A stretch of DNA of 30,305 bases from DATMYQ01 sp035560935 (GCA_035560935.1 DATMYQ010000008.1:1-30305); one strand, 5' to 3'; shown: positions 14,288 through 23,295, counted from the first letter of the stretch. A program made the numbers and translations. The notes: a model not told the origin generated them from the sequence alone.

Positions 14288-15574
14288 TTATTTTGTAAAA
14301 CGGTTGACGGACTGGCCACCCAGATACTGAGCCATATCACCCAGTTCCTCTTCAATCCGCAGCAATTGGTTATATTTGGCCACCCGGTCGGTCCGGGTCG
14401 GCGCGCCGGTTTTGATCTGACCGGCGTTGACAGCCACGGCAATATCGGCAATGGTCACGTCCTCGGTTTCGCCGGAACGATGGGAAATGACCGCGGTGTA
14501 ACCGGCCCGTTTAGCCATCTCGATGGCGTCAAAGGTTTCGGTCAGCGAGCCAATCTGGTTTACTTTCACCAGAATGGAGTTGGCGGTGCCGCTGGCAATG
14601 CCGCGACTCAAACGCTCGGTGTTGGTCACGAACAGATCGTCACCCACCAGCTGAATTTTACTGCCCAGGCGTTGGGTCAACAGCGCCCAGCCATCCCAGT
14701 CTTCTTCCGCCATACCGTCTTCAATGGAAATGATCGGATATTTTTCCACCAGCGCCGCATAGTATTCAACCATTTCGGCCGGTGTTTTCACCACGCCTTC
14801 GCCTTCCAGATGGTACTTGCCGTCTTTGAACATGCCTGAGGAGGCTACGTCCAGCGCCAGACAGACTTCCTGGCCGGGCTTATAACCAGCTTTGGTGATC
14901 GCTTCCACGATCACCTGCAGCGCCGCTTCGTTGGATTCGAGGTTCGGCGCAAAGCCGCCTTCGTCACCGATCGAAGTCGACAACTTGCGGTCCTTCAATA
15001 CTTTTTTCAGGCTGTGATATACTTCGGCACAGGTCCGCAGCGCTTCGGCAAAGTCCGGCGCCGCCACCGGCATGACCATAAACTCCTGAATGTCCACGTT
15101 GTTGTCGGCATGCTCGCCACCGTTCAGAATGTTCATCATCGGCGTCGGCAGCTGTTTGGCGTTAAAACCGCCCAGATACTGGTACAGGGACAGTCCCAGC
15201 GCCGCGGCGGCCGCTTTGGCCACGGCGATAGATACGCCGAGAATGGCGTTGGCGCCCAGCTTGCCTTTATTCGGAGTGCCGTCCAGATCAATCATCGCCT
15301 GGTCAATGGCTACTTGATCCAGCGCATCCATACCGATGATCTCCGGCGCAATGATCTGATTGACATTTTCTACTGCTTTCAAAACCCCTTTGCCCAAATA
15401 GCGGCCTTTATCGCCATCCCGTAATTCCACCGCTTCAAAAATCCCGGTGGAAGCGCCGGAAGGTACAGCCGCCCGGCCCAGGGTTCCGTCTTCCAGCAGT
15501 ACGTCGACCTCAACGGTGGGATTACCCCGGGAATCCATAATTTCACGAGCGTAAATATCGGTAATTGTCGTCAC
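14288..15574 (-). CDS. eno: Enolase
   Basis: Converts 2-phosphoglycerate to phosphoenolpyruvate in the cytosol. The 428-aa sequence has the N-terminal AREIMDSRGNPTVEVDV, the substrate loop SGASTGIFEAVELRDGD, metal ligands in IEDGMAEEDWDGW and GDDLFVTN, and the family signature ILVKVNQIGSLTETF with SHRSGETED. It is complete and of normal length. The GTG start at 15574 has AAGGAGG 7 bases upstream. It follows gpmI by 50 bases in the glycolytic operon, and a large hairpin lies 78 bases past its stop. Confidence 0.98.
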   Translation of the reverse strand: MTTITDIYAREIMDSRGNPTVEVDVLLEDGTLGRAAVPSGASTGIFEAVELRDGDKGRYLGKGVLKAVENVNQIIAPEIIGMDALDQVAIDQAMIDLDGTPNKGKLGANAILGVSIAVAKAAAAALGLSLYQYLGGFNAKQLPTPMMNILNGGEHADNNVDIQEFMVMPVAAPDFAEALRTCAEVYHSLKKVLKDRKLSTSIGDEGGFAPNLESNEAALQVIVEAITKAGYKPGQEVCLALDVASSGMFKDGKYHLEGEGVVKTPAEMVEYYAALVEKYPIISIEDGMAEEDWDGWALLTQRLGSKIQLVGDDLFVTNTERLSRGIASGTANSILVKVNQIGSLTETFDAIEMAKRAGYTAVISHRSGETEDVTIADIAVAVNAGQIKTGAPTRTDRVAKYNQLLRIEEELGDMAQYLGGQSVNRFTK

Positions 15575-15624
15575 TTTCGTTCCTCCTTACAGTAAATCAT
15601 CACTTGCCGGTCTTTGTATTCCGA

Positions 15625-17169
15625 TTATGCTTTTTCCAGCAGACTCTGGCCGGTCATGGCCGCCGTCGGCGCCAATCCCGTCAGTTCCAGAATGGTCGGT
15701 GCAATGTCCGCCAGGATGCCCGGCCGCAGCCGGCAATTCCGGTGACGGTCCGACACCAGGATAAAGGGTACCGGATTGGTCGTGTGAGCCGTAAACGGCT
15801 CGCCGCTGACCGGGTCCCGCATCATGTCAGCGTTGCCGTGATCAGCGGTAATCATCGTGATGCCGTTCTGTTCACGGACGGCATCCACAATTCTGCCCAC
15901 GCATTCATCCACCACCCGCACCGCCTCGATGGCCGCCGCCAGCAGGCCGGTGTGTCCCACCATATCGCCGTTGGCATAGTTGAGAATGATCAGGTCATGC
16001 TTGCCGGCGCGGATCTCCGCCACCGCCTGGTCAGTCACCTCACGGGCGCTCATCTCCGGCTGCAGATCATAGGTTGCCACTTTGGGCGACGGAACCAGAA
16101 TCCGTTCTTCCCCTTTAAAAGGCGTTTCTTCGCCCCCGCTGAAAAAATAGGTAACGTGAGCGTACTTTTCGGTTTCGGCGATTCGCAGCTGCGTTTTGCC
16201 GGCCTTGCTGAAGATTTCGCCTAACGTCCCCGTCGGATGATTGGGCGGATACGCCACCGGTACACTGAAAGTCTCATCGTATTCGGTCATCGTCGCGTAG
16301 TGGAGGGGGATCCGTCCCGTGCGCCGCTCAAATCCGACAAAAACCGGACTGGTCAACACATGGGTCAGTTCCCGGCCCCGGTCCGGCCGGAAGTTGAAGA
16401 AAATCACACCGTCACCGGCCGCCATGCCGGCAAAACCGCTATTCTCCACCAGCGTCGGCAATACGAATTCATCGGTCTGCTGCTGGTCGTACGCCTGTTT
16501 CATGGCAGTGGCTGCGTCCGGAGCTTTCACCCCTTCCCCATAAGCCAGTACGGCGTATGCTTTTTCCACCCGGTCCCAGCGTTTATCCCGGTCCATAGCA
16601 TAGTAACGTCCGGAAACCGTAGCGATTTTTCCCACGCCGGTCCGGGCCAGTTCCGCTTCCAGTTCGGCCACATAGCCGGCGCCGCTGGACGGCGGCGTGT
16701 CCCGCCCGTCCATGAACGCGTGGATATACACCCGCTCCAGTCCATAAGTTTTGGCCATGGCCACCAGAGCATATAAGTGGGTATTGTGGCTATGAACGCC
16801 GCCGTCAGATAGCAGTCCCATCAAATGCAGAGCGCCACCGCCGGCTTTCGCCTGCTCCATCACCTGTCCCAATACGGAATTGGTGAAAAAATCGCCATCG
16901 TGGATGGATTTGCTGATCCGGGTCAGTTCCTGGTAAACCACCCGGCCGGCGCCAATATTCAGATGCCCCACCTCGGAGTTGCCCATCTGCCCGTTGGGCA
17001 GACCGACGGCTTCGCCGGAGCAAGCCAGCGCGGTAACCGGATATTCGGCGGCCAGTTGTTCCATCCGGGCCGGCTTCGCCTGCGCAATGGCATTATAACT
17101 GTCGTTGGGATCGCCCAGACCCCAGCCGTCCAGAATCAGCAGTGCAACGGGTTGTTTCTTCGTCGTCAC
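15625..17169 (-). CDS. gpmI: 2,3-bisphosphoglycerate-independent phosphoglycerate mutase
   Basis: Interconverts 3- and 2-phosphoglycerate using two metal ions (usually Mn) and a phosphoserine intermediate. The 514-aa protein has Asp14 in LLILDGWG, the catalytic Ser65 in GNSEVGHLNIGAG, the lid segment HAFMDGRDTPP, and the C-terminal metal motif ITADHGNADMM with HTTNPVPF. Length is normal. The GTG start at 17169 has AGGAG 7 bases upstream, and the tpiA stop is 13 bases away, so the genes are co-transcribed. The Mn-dependent form is pH-sensitive in spore formers; that is family knowledge and is not visible here. Confidence 0.98.
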   Translation of the reverse strand: MTTKKQPVALLILDGWGLGDPNDSYNAIAQAKPARMEQLAAEYPVTALACSGEAVGLPNGQMGNSEVGHLNIGAGRVVYQELTRISKSIHDGDFFTNSVLGQVMEQAKAGGGALHLMGLLSDGGVHSHNTHLYALVAMAKTYGLERVYIHAFMDGRDTPPSSGAGYVAELEAELARTGVGKIATVSGRYYAMDRDKRWDRVEKAYAVLAYGEGVKAPDAATAMKQAYDQQQTDEFVLPTLVENSGFAGMAAGDGVIFFNFRPDRGRELTHVLTSPVFVGFERRTGRIPLHYATMTEYDETFSVPVAYPPNHPTGTLGEIFSKAGKTQLRIAETEKYAHVTYFFSGGEETPFKGEERILVPSPKVATYDLQPEMSAREVTDQAVAEIRAGKHDLIILNYANGDMVGHTGLLAAAIEAVRVVDECVGRIVDAVREQNGITMITADHGNADMMRDPVSGEPFTAHTTNPVPFILVSDRHRNCRLRPGILADIAPTILELTGLAPTAAMTGQSLLEKA

Positions 17170-17182
17170 GTTCTATCTCCTA

Positions 17183-17929
17183 TTACTGAAATAATTTGCC
17201 GAAGGTTGCGGCATCCAGGCTGGCGCCGCCTACTAACGCGCCGTCGATGTCCGGCTTGGCCATCAGCTCGGCGATGTTGTCGGGTTTGACGCTGCCACCG
17301 TACTGAATCCGCACGGCCGCGGCGCTTTCTTTGCCAAAAACGGCAGCCACTGTGTTCCGGATAAACGCGCAAACCGCGTTGGCATCATCGGAAGAAGCCG
17401 TTTTACCGGTGCCAATGGCCCAGATGGGTTCATAGGCAATGACCAGCGAGGCGACCTGCGCAGCGCTCAGTCCGGCCAGCCCTTCTTTCACCTGGACTTC
17501 CACCACTTTTTCGGTGGCGCCGCTTTCCCGTTCCGCCAGCGTTTCACCCACGCAGACAATCGGGATCAGCCCCGCCTTCAGGGCCGCTTTGGTCTTCTGG
17601 TTCACGCTGTCATTGGTTTCGGCAAAATACTGGCGCCGTTCGGAATGGCCGATAATGGCATAATCGCAGCCGATGTCTTTTAACATCCCCGGCGCGATTT
17701 CACCGGTATAAGCTCCCTGGTCGGCCCAGTGCATGTTCTGCGATCCCAGTTTCACCGGTGTTCCGGCCAAGGCATTTTTCACGGCCGCCAGAGCGGTAAA
17801 GGGCGGGCAAACCACCACTTCCGCGTTGCTGCCGGCAGCGGCCAGCCGGCCCACTTCCTTGGCCAGGGCCACTGCTTCTCCTAAGTTTTTATGCATTTTC
17901 CAGTTTCCCGCAATAATTGGTTTACGCAA
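17183..17929 (-). CDS. tpiA: Triosephosphate isomerase
   Basis: Interconverts dihydroxyacetone phosphate and glyceraldehyde-3-phosphate, and is the entry point for glycerol carbon from the glp genes nearby. The 248-aa TIM barrel shows GNWKMHK (Asn9, Lys11), the electrophile His95 in IIGHSERR, the catalytic Glu167 in AYEPIWAIGTG and the phosphate loop VRIQYGGSVKPDN. It begins with TTG at 17929, preceded by AGGAAG 8 bases upstream; no ATG alternative fits the N-terminus. pgk ends 26 bases upstream. Confidence 0.98.
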   Translation of the reverse strand: MRKPIIAGNWKMHKNLGEAVALAKEVGRLAAAGSNAEVVVCPPFTALAAVKNALAGTPVKLGSQNMHWADQGAYTGEIAPGMLKDIGCDYAIIGHSERRQYFAETNDSVNQKTKAALKAGLIPIVCVGETLAERESGATEKVVEVQVKEGLAGLSAAQVASLVIAYEPIWAIGTGKTASSDDANAVCAFIRNTVAAVFGKESAAAVRIQYGGSVKPDNIAELMAKPDIDGALVGGASLDAATFGKLFQ

Positions 17930-17955
17930 TGTTTTCGCTTCCTTCCTGTCTTCTT

Positions 17956-19143
17956 CTACTTGTCCGCCAGGGCCGCAATGCCCGGCAATACCTTGCCTTC
18001 CAGCAATTCCAACGAAGCGCCGCCGCCAGTGGAGATATGCGTAATTTTCCCGCTCAGTTTCAGTTTTTCCAGCGCCGCCACTGAATCGCCGCCACCGACA
18101 ACGCTCTTGGCACCGGAAGCCGCCACCGCTTTGGCCACGGCTTCCGTGCCCACGGCGAAAGCGTCAAATTCAAATACGCCCATGGGACCGTTCCAGACAA
18201 CGGTTTTGGCCCCGGCCAGCGCCTTGGCGAATTTCTCTTCTGTAGCCGGTCCAATATCCAATGCCATCCATTCAGCGGGGATTTGATCCACACTGACCAC
18301 TTTACGTTGAGCATCGGCGGCAAATTTATCCGCCACCGCCACGTCCTCCGGCAGCAGCAGGTTGACCTGTTTGGTTTTGGCCGATTCAATCAGCTGGCGG
18401 GCCAGTTCCAGTTTGTCGCCCTCCACCAGGGATTTTCCCAGTTGATATCCCTGCGCCGCCAGGAAAGTGTTGGCCATGCCGCCGCCGATGATCAGCGTAT
18501 CGACCTTACCCAGCAGATTCTCAATGACGCCGATTTTGTCGGAAACCTTGGCGCCGCCGATAATGGCCACAAACGGACGTTCCGGATTGCTGACGGCGTT
18601 GCCGAGGAACAACAGTTCCTTATCCATCAGGAAACCGGACACCGCCGGGATGTATTGGGTAATACCGTGTACCGAGGCATGCGCCCGGTGAGACACGCCA
18701 AACGCGTCATTCACGAGAATTTCAGCCAAACCCGCCAGTTGTTTCGCAAAGTCAGGATCGTTGCCTTCTTCTTCCGCGTGAAACCGCAGGTTTTCCAACA
18801 GCAAAATCTGTCCCGGCTGCAACGCTTTGGCCATTTCTTCCGTAGCGGCACCGACACAGTCCGGCGCCATCAGGACTTCCTTGTCGAACAAAAGCTGGGA
18901 TAGGCGTTTCGCCACCGGCGCCAGTGAAAATTCCGGGTTGGGCTTGCCTTTGGGGCGTCCCAGATGGCTGGCCAGAATCACCGCTGCATTTTTTGACAAC
19001 AGATATTCTATCGTCGGCAGAGTGGCCCGGATGCGGGTGTCGTCAGTAATGTTGCCGGCTTTGTCCATCGGCACGTTATAGTCAACGCGCACCAGCACTT
19101 TCTTGTGGCCGACATGCACGTCCTGTAAATTTTTTTTCTGCAT
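17956..19143 (-). CDS. pgk: Phosphoglycerate kinase
   Basis: Transfers phosphate from 1,3-bisphosphoglycerate to ADP, the first ATP-yielding step of lower glycolysis. The 395-aa protein has the substrate motif RVDYNVPMD, SHLGRPKG, the hinge sequence GGAKVSDKIGVI, and the nucleotide end GGGDSVAALEK with ISTGGGASLELLEG. Length is normal and no fusion to TpiA is present. The start ATG 19143 has GGAGG 10 bases upstream. A 154-base gap with a long inverted repeat separates it from gap, the largest gap inside the operon. Confidence 0.98.
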   Translation of the reverse strand: MQKKNLQDVHVGHKKVLVRVDYNVPMDKAGNITDDTRIRATLPTIEYLLSKNAAVILASHLGRPKGKPNPEFSLAPVAKRLSQLLFDKEVLMAPDCVGAATEEMAKALQPGQILLLENLRFHAEEEGNDPDFAKQLAGLAEILVNDAFGVSHRAHASVHGITQYIPAVSGFLMDKELLFLGNAVSNPERPFVAIIGGAKVSDKIGVIENLLGKVDTLIIGGGMANTFLAAQGYQLGKSLVEGDKLELARQLIESAKTKQVNLLLPEDVAVADKFAADAQRKVVSVDQIPAEWMALDIGPATEEKFAKALAGAKTVVWNGPMGVFEFDAFAVGTEAVAKAVAASGAKSVVGGGDSVAALEKLKLSGKITHISTGGGASLELLEGKVLPGIAALADK

Positions 19144-19200
19144 ATACTCATCTCCTCCACCACTTGTCGGTCATTCTTCGTTCGCAAAAACCGGGAGAGA

Positions 19201-19266
19201 CACAGAGGGAGCAGAGTATAAGAGTGTTGTATTGCAATCCACTCAAAATTCCCCATTCCCTCTGTG
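19201..19266 (-). repeat. Inverted repeat in the gap-pgk intergenic region
   Basis: CACAGAGGGA (19201-19210) and TCCCTCTGTG (19257-19266) are perfect 10-bp arms separated by 46 bases, centred in the 154-base gap between gap and pgk. On the transcribed strand CCCGGTTTTTGCG follows after a few bases, so weak termination or mRNA processing is possible. The remainder of 19144-19297 holds only the pgk ribosome site and a small CGGC/GCCG hairpin. Confidence 0.6.
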
Positions 19267-19297
19267 TTTCCGCAACCGTTACGGCAATCGCCGCTCT

Positions 19298-20305
19298 TTA
19301 CAGACCTTTGCTGACAATATAGTCGATCAGGTCAACCACCCGGCTGGAATAACCCCACTCGTTGTCATACCAGGAAACCACTTTGACCATGTTATCGCCG
19401 ATCACCATCGTGGACGGAGCGTCAACGATGGAGGAATTGGCGTTGCCGTTAAAGTCTTTGGAAACCAGCTCTTCTTCGCAGAAAGCCAGGATGCCTTTCA
19501 GTTCGCCTTCGGCCGCTTTTTTCAGCGCCGCGTTGACCGATTCTACCGTCACCGGTTTTTCCGTGGTGACCACCAGATCAGTAACCGAAACATTCGGCGT
19601 GGGAACCCGCAGGGAAAAACCGTTCAGTTTGCCTTTCAGTTCCGGCAATACCAGGGCCACCGCTTTGGCGGCGCCGGTGGTGGTGGGAATGATCGACAGG
19701 GCAGCGGCCCGCGCCCGGCGCAGGTCTTTATGCGGCAAGTCCAGAATGTTCTGGTCGTTGGTATACGCATGAATCGTGGTCATCAAACCTTGTTTGATAC
19801 CAAAGGTTTCGTTCAGTACTTTGGCGAACGGCGCCAGGCAGTTGGTGGTGCAGGAAGCGTTGGAAATGACGTGATGTTTGGCCGGATCGTATTTGGTATG
19901 GTTAACGCCCATAACAACCGTAATGTCTTCGTTTTTTGCCGGAGCGGAAATGATCACTTTTTTGGCGCCGGCCGTAATATGCGCCTGGGCTTTTTCCTTC
20001 TCAGTGAAGCGGCCGGTGGATTCCACGGCAATGTCAACGCCCATGGCTTTCCAGGGGAGGTTGGCAGGATCTTTTTCCGCCAGCACTTTGACGACTTTGC
20101 CGTTGACGGAAATGCCGCCTTCAACCACTTTCACTTCAGCATCCAGCGTGCCATGAACCGAGTCATATTTCAACAGATGCGCCAGGGTTTTCGCGTCGGT
20201 CAAATCGTTAACCGCCACAACTTCGACACCCGGATGTTTCAAAGCCACCCGGAATACATTGCGGCCAATACGGCCAAACCCGTTAATACCTACTTTTACT
20301 GTCAT
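19298..20305 (-). CDS. gap: Glyceraldehyde-3-phosphate dehydrogenase, NAD type
   Basis: Oxidises glyceraldehyde-3-phosphate to 1,3-bisphosphoglycerate. The 335-aa protein has the Rossmann motif INGFGRIGR (8-16), an Asp at 34 in VNDL that favours NAD over NADP, the active-site SCTTNCLAP with Cys152, and the C-terminal WYDNEWGYSSRV. I place the start at ATG 20305 because AGGAGG lies 9 bases upstream; a longer reading adds seven residues containing that site. It follows cggR by 28 bases, the Bacillus arrangement in which cggR-gap mRNA is often cleaved so that gap is made in excess. Confidence 0.98.
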   Translation of the reverse strand: MTVKVGINGFGRIGRNVFRVALKHPGVEVVAVNDLTDAKTLAHLLKYDSVHGTLDAEVKVVEGGISVNGKVVKVLAEKDPANLPWKAMGVDIAVESTGRFTEKEKAQAHITAGAKKVIISAPAKNEDITVVMGVNHTKYDPAKHHVISNASCTTNCLAPFAKVLNETFGIKQGLMTTIHAYTNDQNILDLPHKDLRRARAAALSIIPTTTGAAKAVALVLPELKGKLNGFSLRVPTPNVSVTDLVVTTEKPVTVESVNAALKKAAEGELKGILAFCEEELVSKDFNGNANSSIVDAPSTMVIGDNMVKVVSWYDNEWGYSSRVVDLIDYIVSKGL

Positions 20306-20333
20306 AATAAAATTCCTCCTATTCATTCTTCCA

Positions 20334-21362
20334 TCAAGATTGATTTATTAAGGTCTGAATGGCCCTGGCTGCCGATTCGTCCGTAATCAGCACATCCTGA
20401 GCGCCGGCTCCGGCGACGGCAACAATCGCCTCCGCCTTCCGCCTGCCGCCCGCAATGGCGATAACTACGCCGATTCCCGCCAGGTCTTCCAGACGTAAAC
20501 CCACACCACTGGTTACGTAAACAATCTTTCCTTCCGGGGTACAGTACTGTCCCAGCGCCTCACCGATGGCGCCGCGCCGGACAATCTCCGCCACCACACT
20601 GTCATCCAGGGCCCGCCGGGTGGCCATTTCCGCCGCCCCGCCAATGCCATGAACCAGAATATCGGCCCGCCGAATCATTTCGGCCACCGCCCGGTGATTG
20701 GCATCCTGCGCCAGAAACACTTCCAGCGCCTGTTCACTGACGCCGTCAGGCACATGCAGCAGCCGGTACCGGCCGCCCAGTTTATTGGCCACCACGGCGG
20801 CAATGGTGTTGGCCTGATATTCCACCAGTTCGCCCAGACCGCCCCGGGCCGGTACTACGGTGACGCTGGGCATGGCCCCGGTCACCGCTTCCGCAAAGTT
20901 GGCCATAGTGGACCCACCGCTGACAGCAACCACCATATTTTCCCTCAGTCGCTGGTTTAAAACCGCCACTGCGGCCCGTCCCAGTTCCCGGGCAACGGAA
21001 TCATCTTCGTCACTGTCACCGGGAATGATAACAATTTGATTGAGCGCCAGCCGCTCTTTCAGCTCCGCTTCCAGTGACGCCAGGCCTCGCGTCAGGCGGA
21101 TGTACTCGGCCAGTTCATCCAATATAGACTGCCCTTCCAACGTGATCACCATTCCCTGGGGTAAAAAATCCATCAATCCCTGGAATTTCAGATGATCCAC
21201 CTGGGCCCGGACAATCCGTTCGCCGATACCCATCATGCCTGCCAACGCCCGGCGGCCCACCGGACCGGCGTACTGAACATGACGCAGAATCCTGTAACGG
21301 ATCTCAATAGTTCCAAATAGTTCCGGAGCGATTTTCCGCTGCAAGCGAATGATTCTTTCCAC
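20334..21362 (-). CDS. cggR: Central glycolytic genes regulator CggR (SorC family)
   Basis: Repressor of the gap operon; in Bacillus it is released by fructose-1,6-bisphosphate. The 342-aa protein has an N-terminal winged helix-turn-helix (about 20-75, YRILRHVQYAGPVGRRALA) and a long SorC effector domain with VVAVSGGSTMANFAEAV (about 142-158), ADILVHGIGGA and the C-terminal VIAIAGGRRKAEAI. The GTG start at 21362 has AAGGA upstream. It heads the operon cggR-gap-pgk-tpiA-gpmI-eno. A matching tandem operator lies only 17 bases before the start, so autoregulation is likely. Confidence 0.95.
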   Translation of the reverse strand: MERIIRLQRKIAPELFGTIEIRYRILRHVQYAGPVGRRALAGMMGIGERIVRAQVDHLKFQGLMDFLPQGMVITLEGQSILDELAEYIRLTRGLASLEAELKERLALNQIVIIPGDSDEDDSVARELGRAAVAVLNQRLRENMVVAVSGGSTMANFAEAVTGAMPSVTVVPARGGLGELVEYQANTIAAVVANKLGGRYRLLHVPDGVSEQALEVFLAQDANHRAVAEMIRRADILVHGIGGAAEMATRRALDDSVVAEIVRRGAIGEALGQYCTPEGKIVYVTSGVGLRLEDLAGIGVVIAIAGGRRKAEAIVAVAGAGAQDVLITDESAARAIQTLINQS

Positions 21363-21378
21363 GTCAGATCCTTCTTGG

Positions 21379-21414
21379 GACGTTTTTCGTCCCAGGGGAA
21401 CATTTTTTGTCCCA
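21379..21414 (-). promoter_or_regulatory. CggR-type tandem operator upstream of cggR
   Basis: On the minus strand two half-sites, TGGGACAAAAAATGTT and TGGGACGAAAAACGTC, are separated by CCCC. This reproduces the Bacillus subtilis CggR operator layout (GGGAC, 6 bases, TGTC-like, 4 bases, repeat). The second half is also a palindrome. The site sits just before the ribosome site, where a bound repressor could block elongation. Identity as a CggR site is inferred from architecture. Confidence 0.8.
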
Positions 21415-21420
21415 TCATCT

Positions 21421-21535
21421 TCTCAAAATATCCCAAAATACCATTCCGCATTTTCGGGATATTCTCATCTTCGGCATCCGGAGAAAGAAATCCTGCCTGT
21501 CAAGGCTTTTTGGTAAATATTTCGGGATATTTGAG
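21421..21535 (-). promoter_or_regulatory. Three copies of an AATATCCC motif between pyk and cggR
   Basis: Copies lie at 21422-21439 (plus orientation, CTCAAAATATCCCAAAAT), 21449-21467 (minus, TGAGAATATCCCGAAAATG) and 21515-21535 (minus, CTCAAATATCCCGAAATATT). The first two form an inverted pair. A -10-like TATTTT (21435-21440) lies 8 bases after the second copy, with no standard -35, so the motif occupies the -35 region. A TTGACA at 21499-21504 has no matching -10. The regulator is unknown. Confidence 0.55.
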
Positions 21536-21540
21536 TAATA

Positions 21541-23295
21541 CTATTTGGAGTTGATTTCGCCCTGATAGACAAGTCCCCGGGAGGCATCAACAGTAACCAC
21601 TTCGCCATCCGCCAGGCGGTCGGTGGCGCCATCGACCCCAACGATGACGGGAATACCATAACTGATGCCGACAATCGCCGCGTGCGAGGTCAAACCGCCT
21701 TCTTCGGCGATAATAGCAGTGGCCTTGGCGGCATAAGCGGCCGTTTCCTCGTCCACTGCGTCGATAACCAGTACGTCACCCTGGCGGAACTTCTGCATCA
21801 CTTCCCGGTTGGAAGAAACCACGCAGGCTTTGCCGCTGGCGACTTTTTGACCGATGCCGGTACCCCGCAGCAGGATGTTGCCCACTACATGCACCCGGAT
21901 CATATTGGTGGCGCCGGACATGGCCGCCGGTACGCCGGCGGTAACCACCACCAGATCGCCATCCTTGATTACATTGGCCGCCAACGCGCCCATCACGGCA
22001 TTGGTGACGATTTCGTCAGAATTCGTCGAGCTAACCCCCAGCACGGGGTGTACGCCCCACAGCACCAGCATCCGTCGCAGCGTCCGCTCGTGCGGGGTAA
22101 CCGCCACAATGGTTGCCTGGGGCCGGTATTTGGAAACCATCCGGGCGGTGTAACCCGCCTCAGTGGAGGTGATAATCGCCGCTGCGCCCAATTCATGGGC
22201 AATCTGCACGGTGGCATGGCTGATGGCATCGGTGGTCGTCCGCTGCGGTGCCAGACCCCGGGACAAAAACATCTCCTGATAACTCAGGGAAGACTCGGTG
22301 CGGATGGCAATCTGGGCCATCATTTTCACCGCTTCCACCGGATACTTGCCGGAGGCGGTTTCGCCGCTGAGCATGATCACGTCGGTGCCATCCATAATCG
22401 CGTTGGCAATGTCGCTGGCCTCCGCCCGGGTTGGCCGGGGATTGACCACCATCGACTCCAGCATCTGGGTCGCGGTAATGACCGGTTTGCCGGCTTTATT
22501 GCATTTTTGGATCAGCATTTTTTGGACCAGCGGCACTTCTTCCGTGGGAATTTCCACGCCCAGGTCACCCCGGGCCACCATGATACCTTCCACCACTTTT
22601 AAGATATCGTCAATATTCTGCACGCCTTCGGCGTTCTCGATTTTTGCAAAAATATCCATCTGATAGCCGGCTTCTTCCACCACTTTCCGGATCGCCAGCA
22701 CGTCCGCCGACCGCTGTACAAAGGAGGCGGCAATAAAGTCCATCTGTTGTTCCACGCCGTATTGAATATCGGCCACGTCCCGTTCCGACAACGGCGGCAA
22801 TTTCACGGCCACGCCCGGCGCAGCGACTCGTTTCAGGTTGCTGATTTCACCATTGTTCAACACAGTGGTAATGATATCCTGTCCCTGAACCTCATCCACC
22901 TGCAGACAGATCAGTCCGTCCGCCAGCAGAATCATGTTACCGGGACAAACTTCTTCCGGCAGTAAGGCATGGCTGACGGAGGCGATTTCCTTGGTTCCCG
23001 ATACGTCCCGGCCGGTCAGAATAAATTTTTGACCGGCTTCCAGCATCACTTTGCCTTCGGCAAATTTCCCCAGACGCATTTCCGGACCTTTGGTATCCAG
23101 CATCAGCGCCACCGGCTTTTTCATTTTGGCTGATGCCGCCCGGACCATGGCAATACGTTGGGAATGTTCCTCATGCGTGCCATGGGAGAAATTAAACCGG
23201 GCCACATTCATGCCCGCTTCGATCATTTGTTCCAAAATCCCCGGCTGATCGGTGCTTGGCCCTACTGTACAAATAATTTTTGTCTTTTTTATCAT
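21541..23295 (-). CDS. pyk: Pyruvate kinase with C-terminal PEP-utiliser domain
   Basis: Converts phosphoenolpyruvate and ADP to pyruvate and ATP. The 584-aa protein has KIICTVGPSTD, the substrate segment MLDTKGPEMRLG, the metal/substrate motif MVARGDLGVEIP, the helix ITATQMLESM and the regulatory C-domain. An extra C-terminal PEP-utiliser-like domain follows (about 475-584, EEGGLTSHAAIVG), as in Bacillus Pyk. The start is ATG 23295; a TTG at 23310 would overlap the GAGGGGG ribosome site. It lies alone between glpC and cggR, and I see no terminator on either side. Three motif copies follow its stop codon. Confidence 0.97.
   Translation of the reverse strand: MIKKTKIICTVGPSTDQPGILEQMIEAGMNVARFNFSHGTHEEHSQRIAMVRAASAKMKKPVALMLDTKGPEMRLGKFAEGKVMLEAGQKFILTGRDVSGTKEIASVSHALLPEEVCPGNMILLADGLICLQVDEVQGQDIITTVLNNGEISNLKRVAAPGVAVKLPPLSERDVADIQYGVEQQMDFIAASFVQRSADVLAIRKVVEEAGYQMDIFAKIENAEGVQNIDDILKVVEGIMVARGDLGVEIPTEEVPLVQKMLIQKCNKAGKPVITATQMLESMVVNPRPTRAEASDIANAIMDGTDVIMLSGETASGKYPVEAVKMMAQIAIRTESSLSYQEMFLSRGLAPQRTTTDAISHATVQIAHELGAAAIITSTEAGYTARMVSKYRPQATIVAVTPHERTLRRMLVLWGVHPVLGVSSTNSDEIVTNAVMGALAANVIKDGDLVVVTAGVPAAMSGATNMIRVHVVGNILLRGTGIGQKVASGKACVVSSNREVMQKFRQGDVLVIDAVDEETAAYAAKATAIIAEEGGLTSHAAIVGISYGIPVIVGVDGATDRLADGEVVTVDASRGLVYQGEINSK

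Noticed and set aside
19201..19266. CRISPR-like repeat
   Set aside because: There is only one inverted pair and no array of direct repeats with unique spacers.
19103..20386. 427-residue plus-strand open frame
   Set aside because: It is antisense to gap and runs across the gap-pgk intergenic repeat, with no recognisable domain.
21490..21510. TTGACA as a cggR -35 or GCCT/AGGC as a pyk terminator
   Set aside because: No -10 lies at 16-18 bases and the 4-bp stem has no T-run, so neither call is supported.
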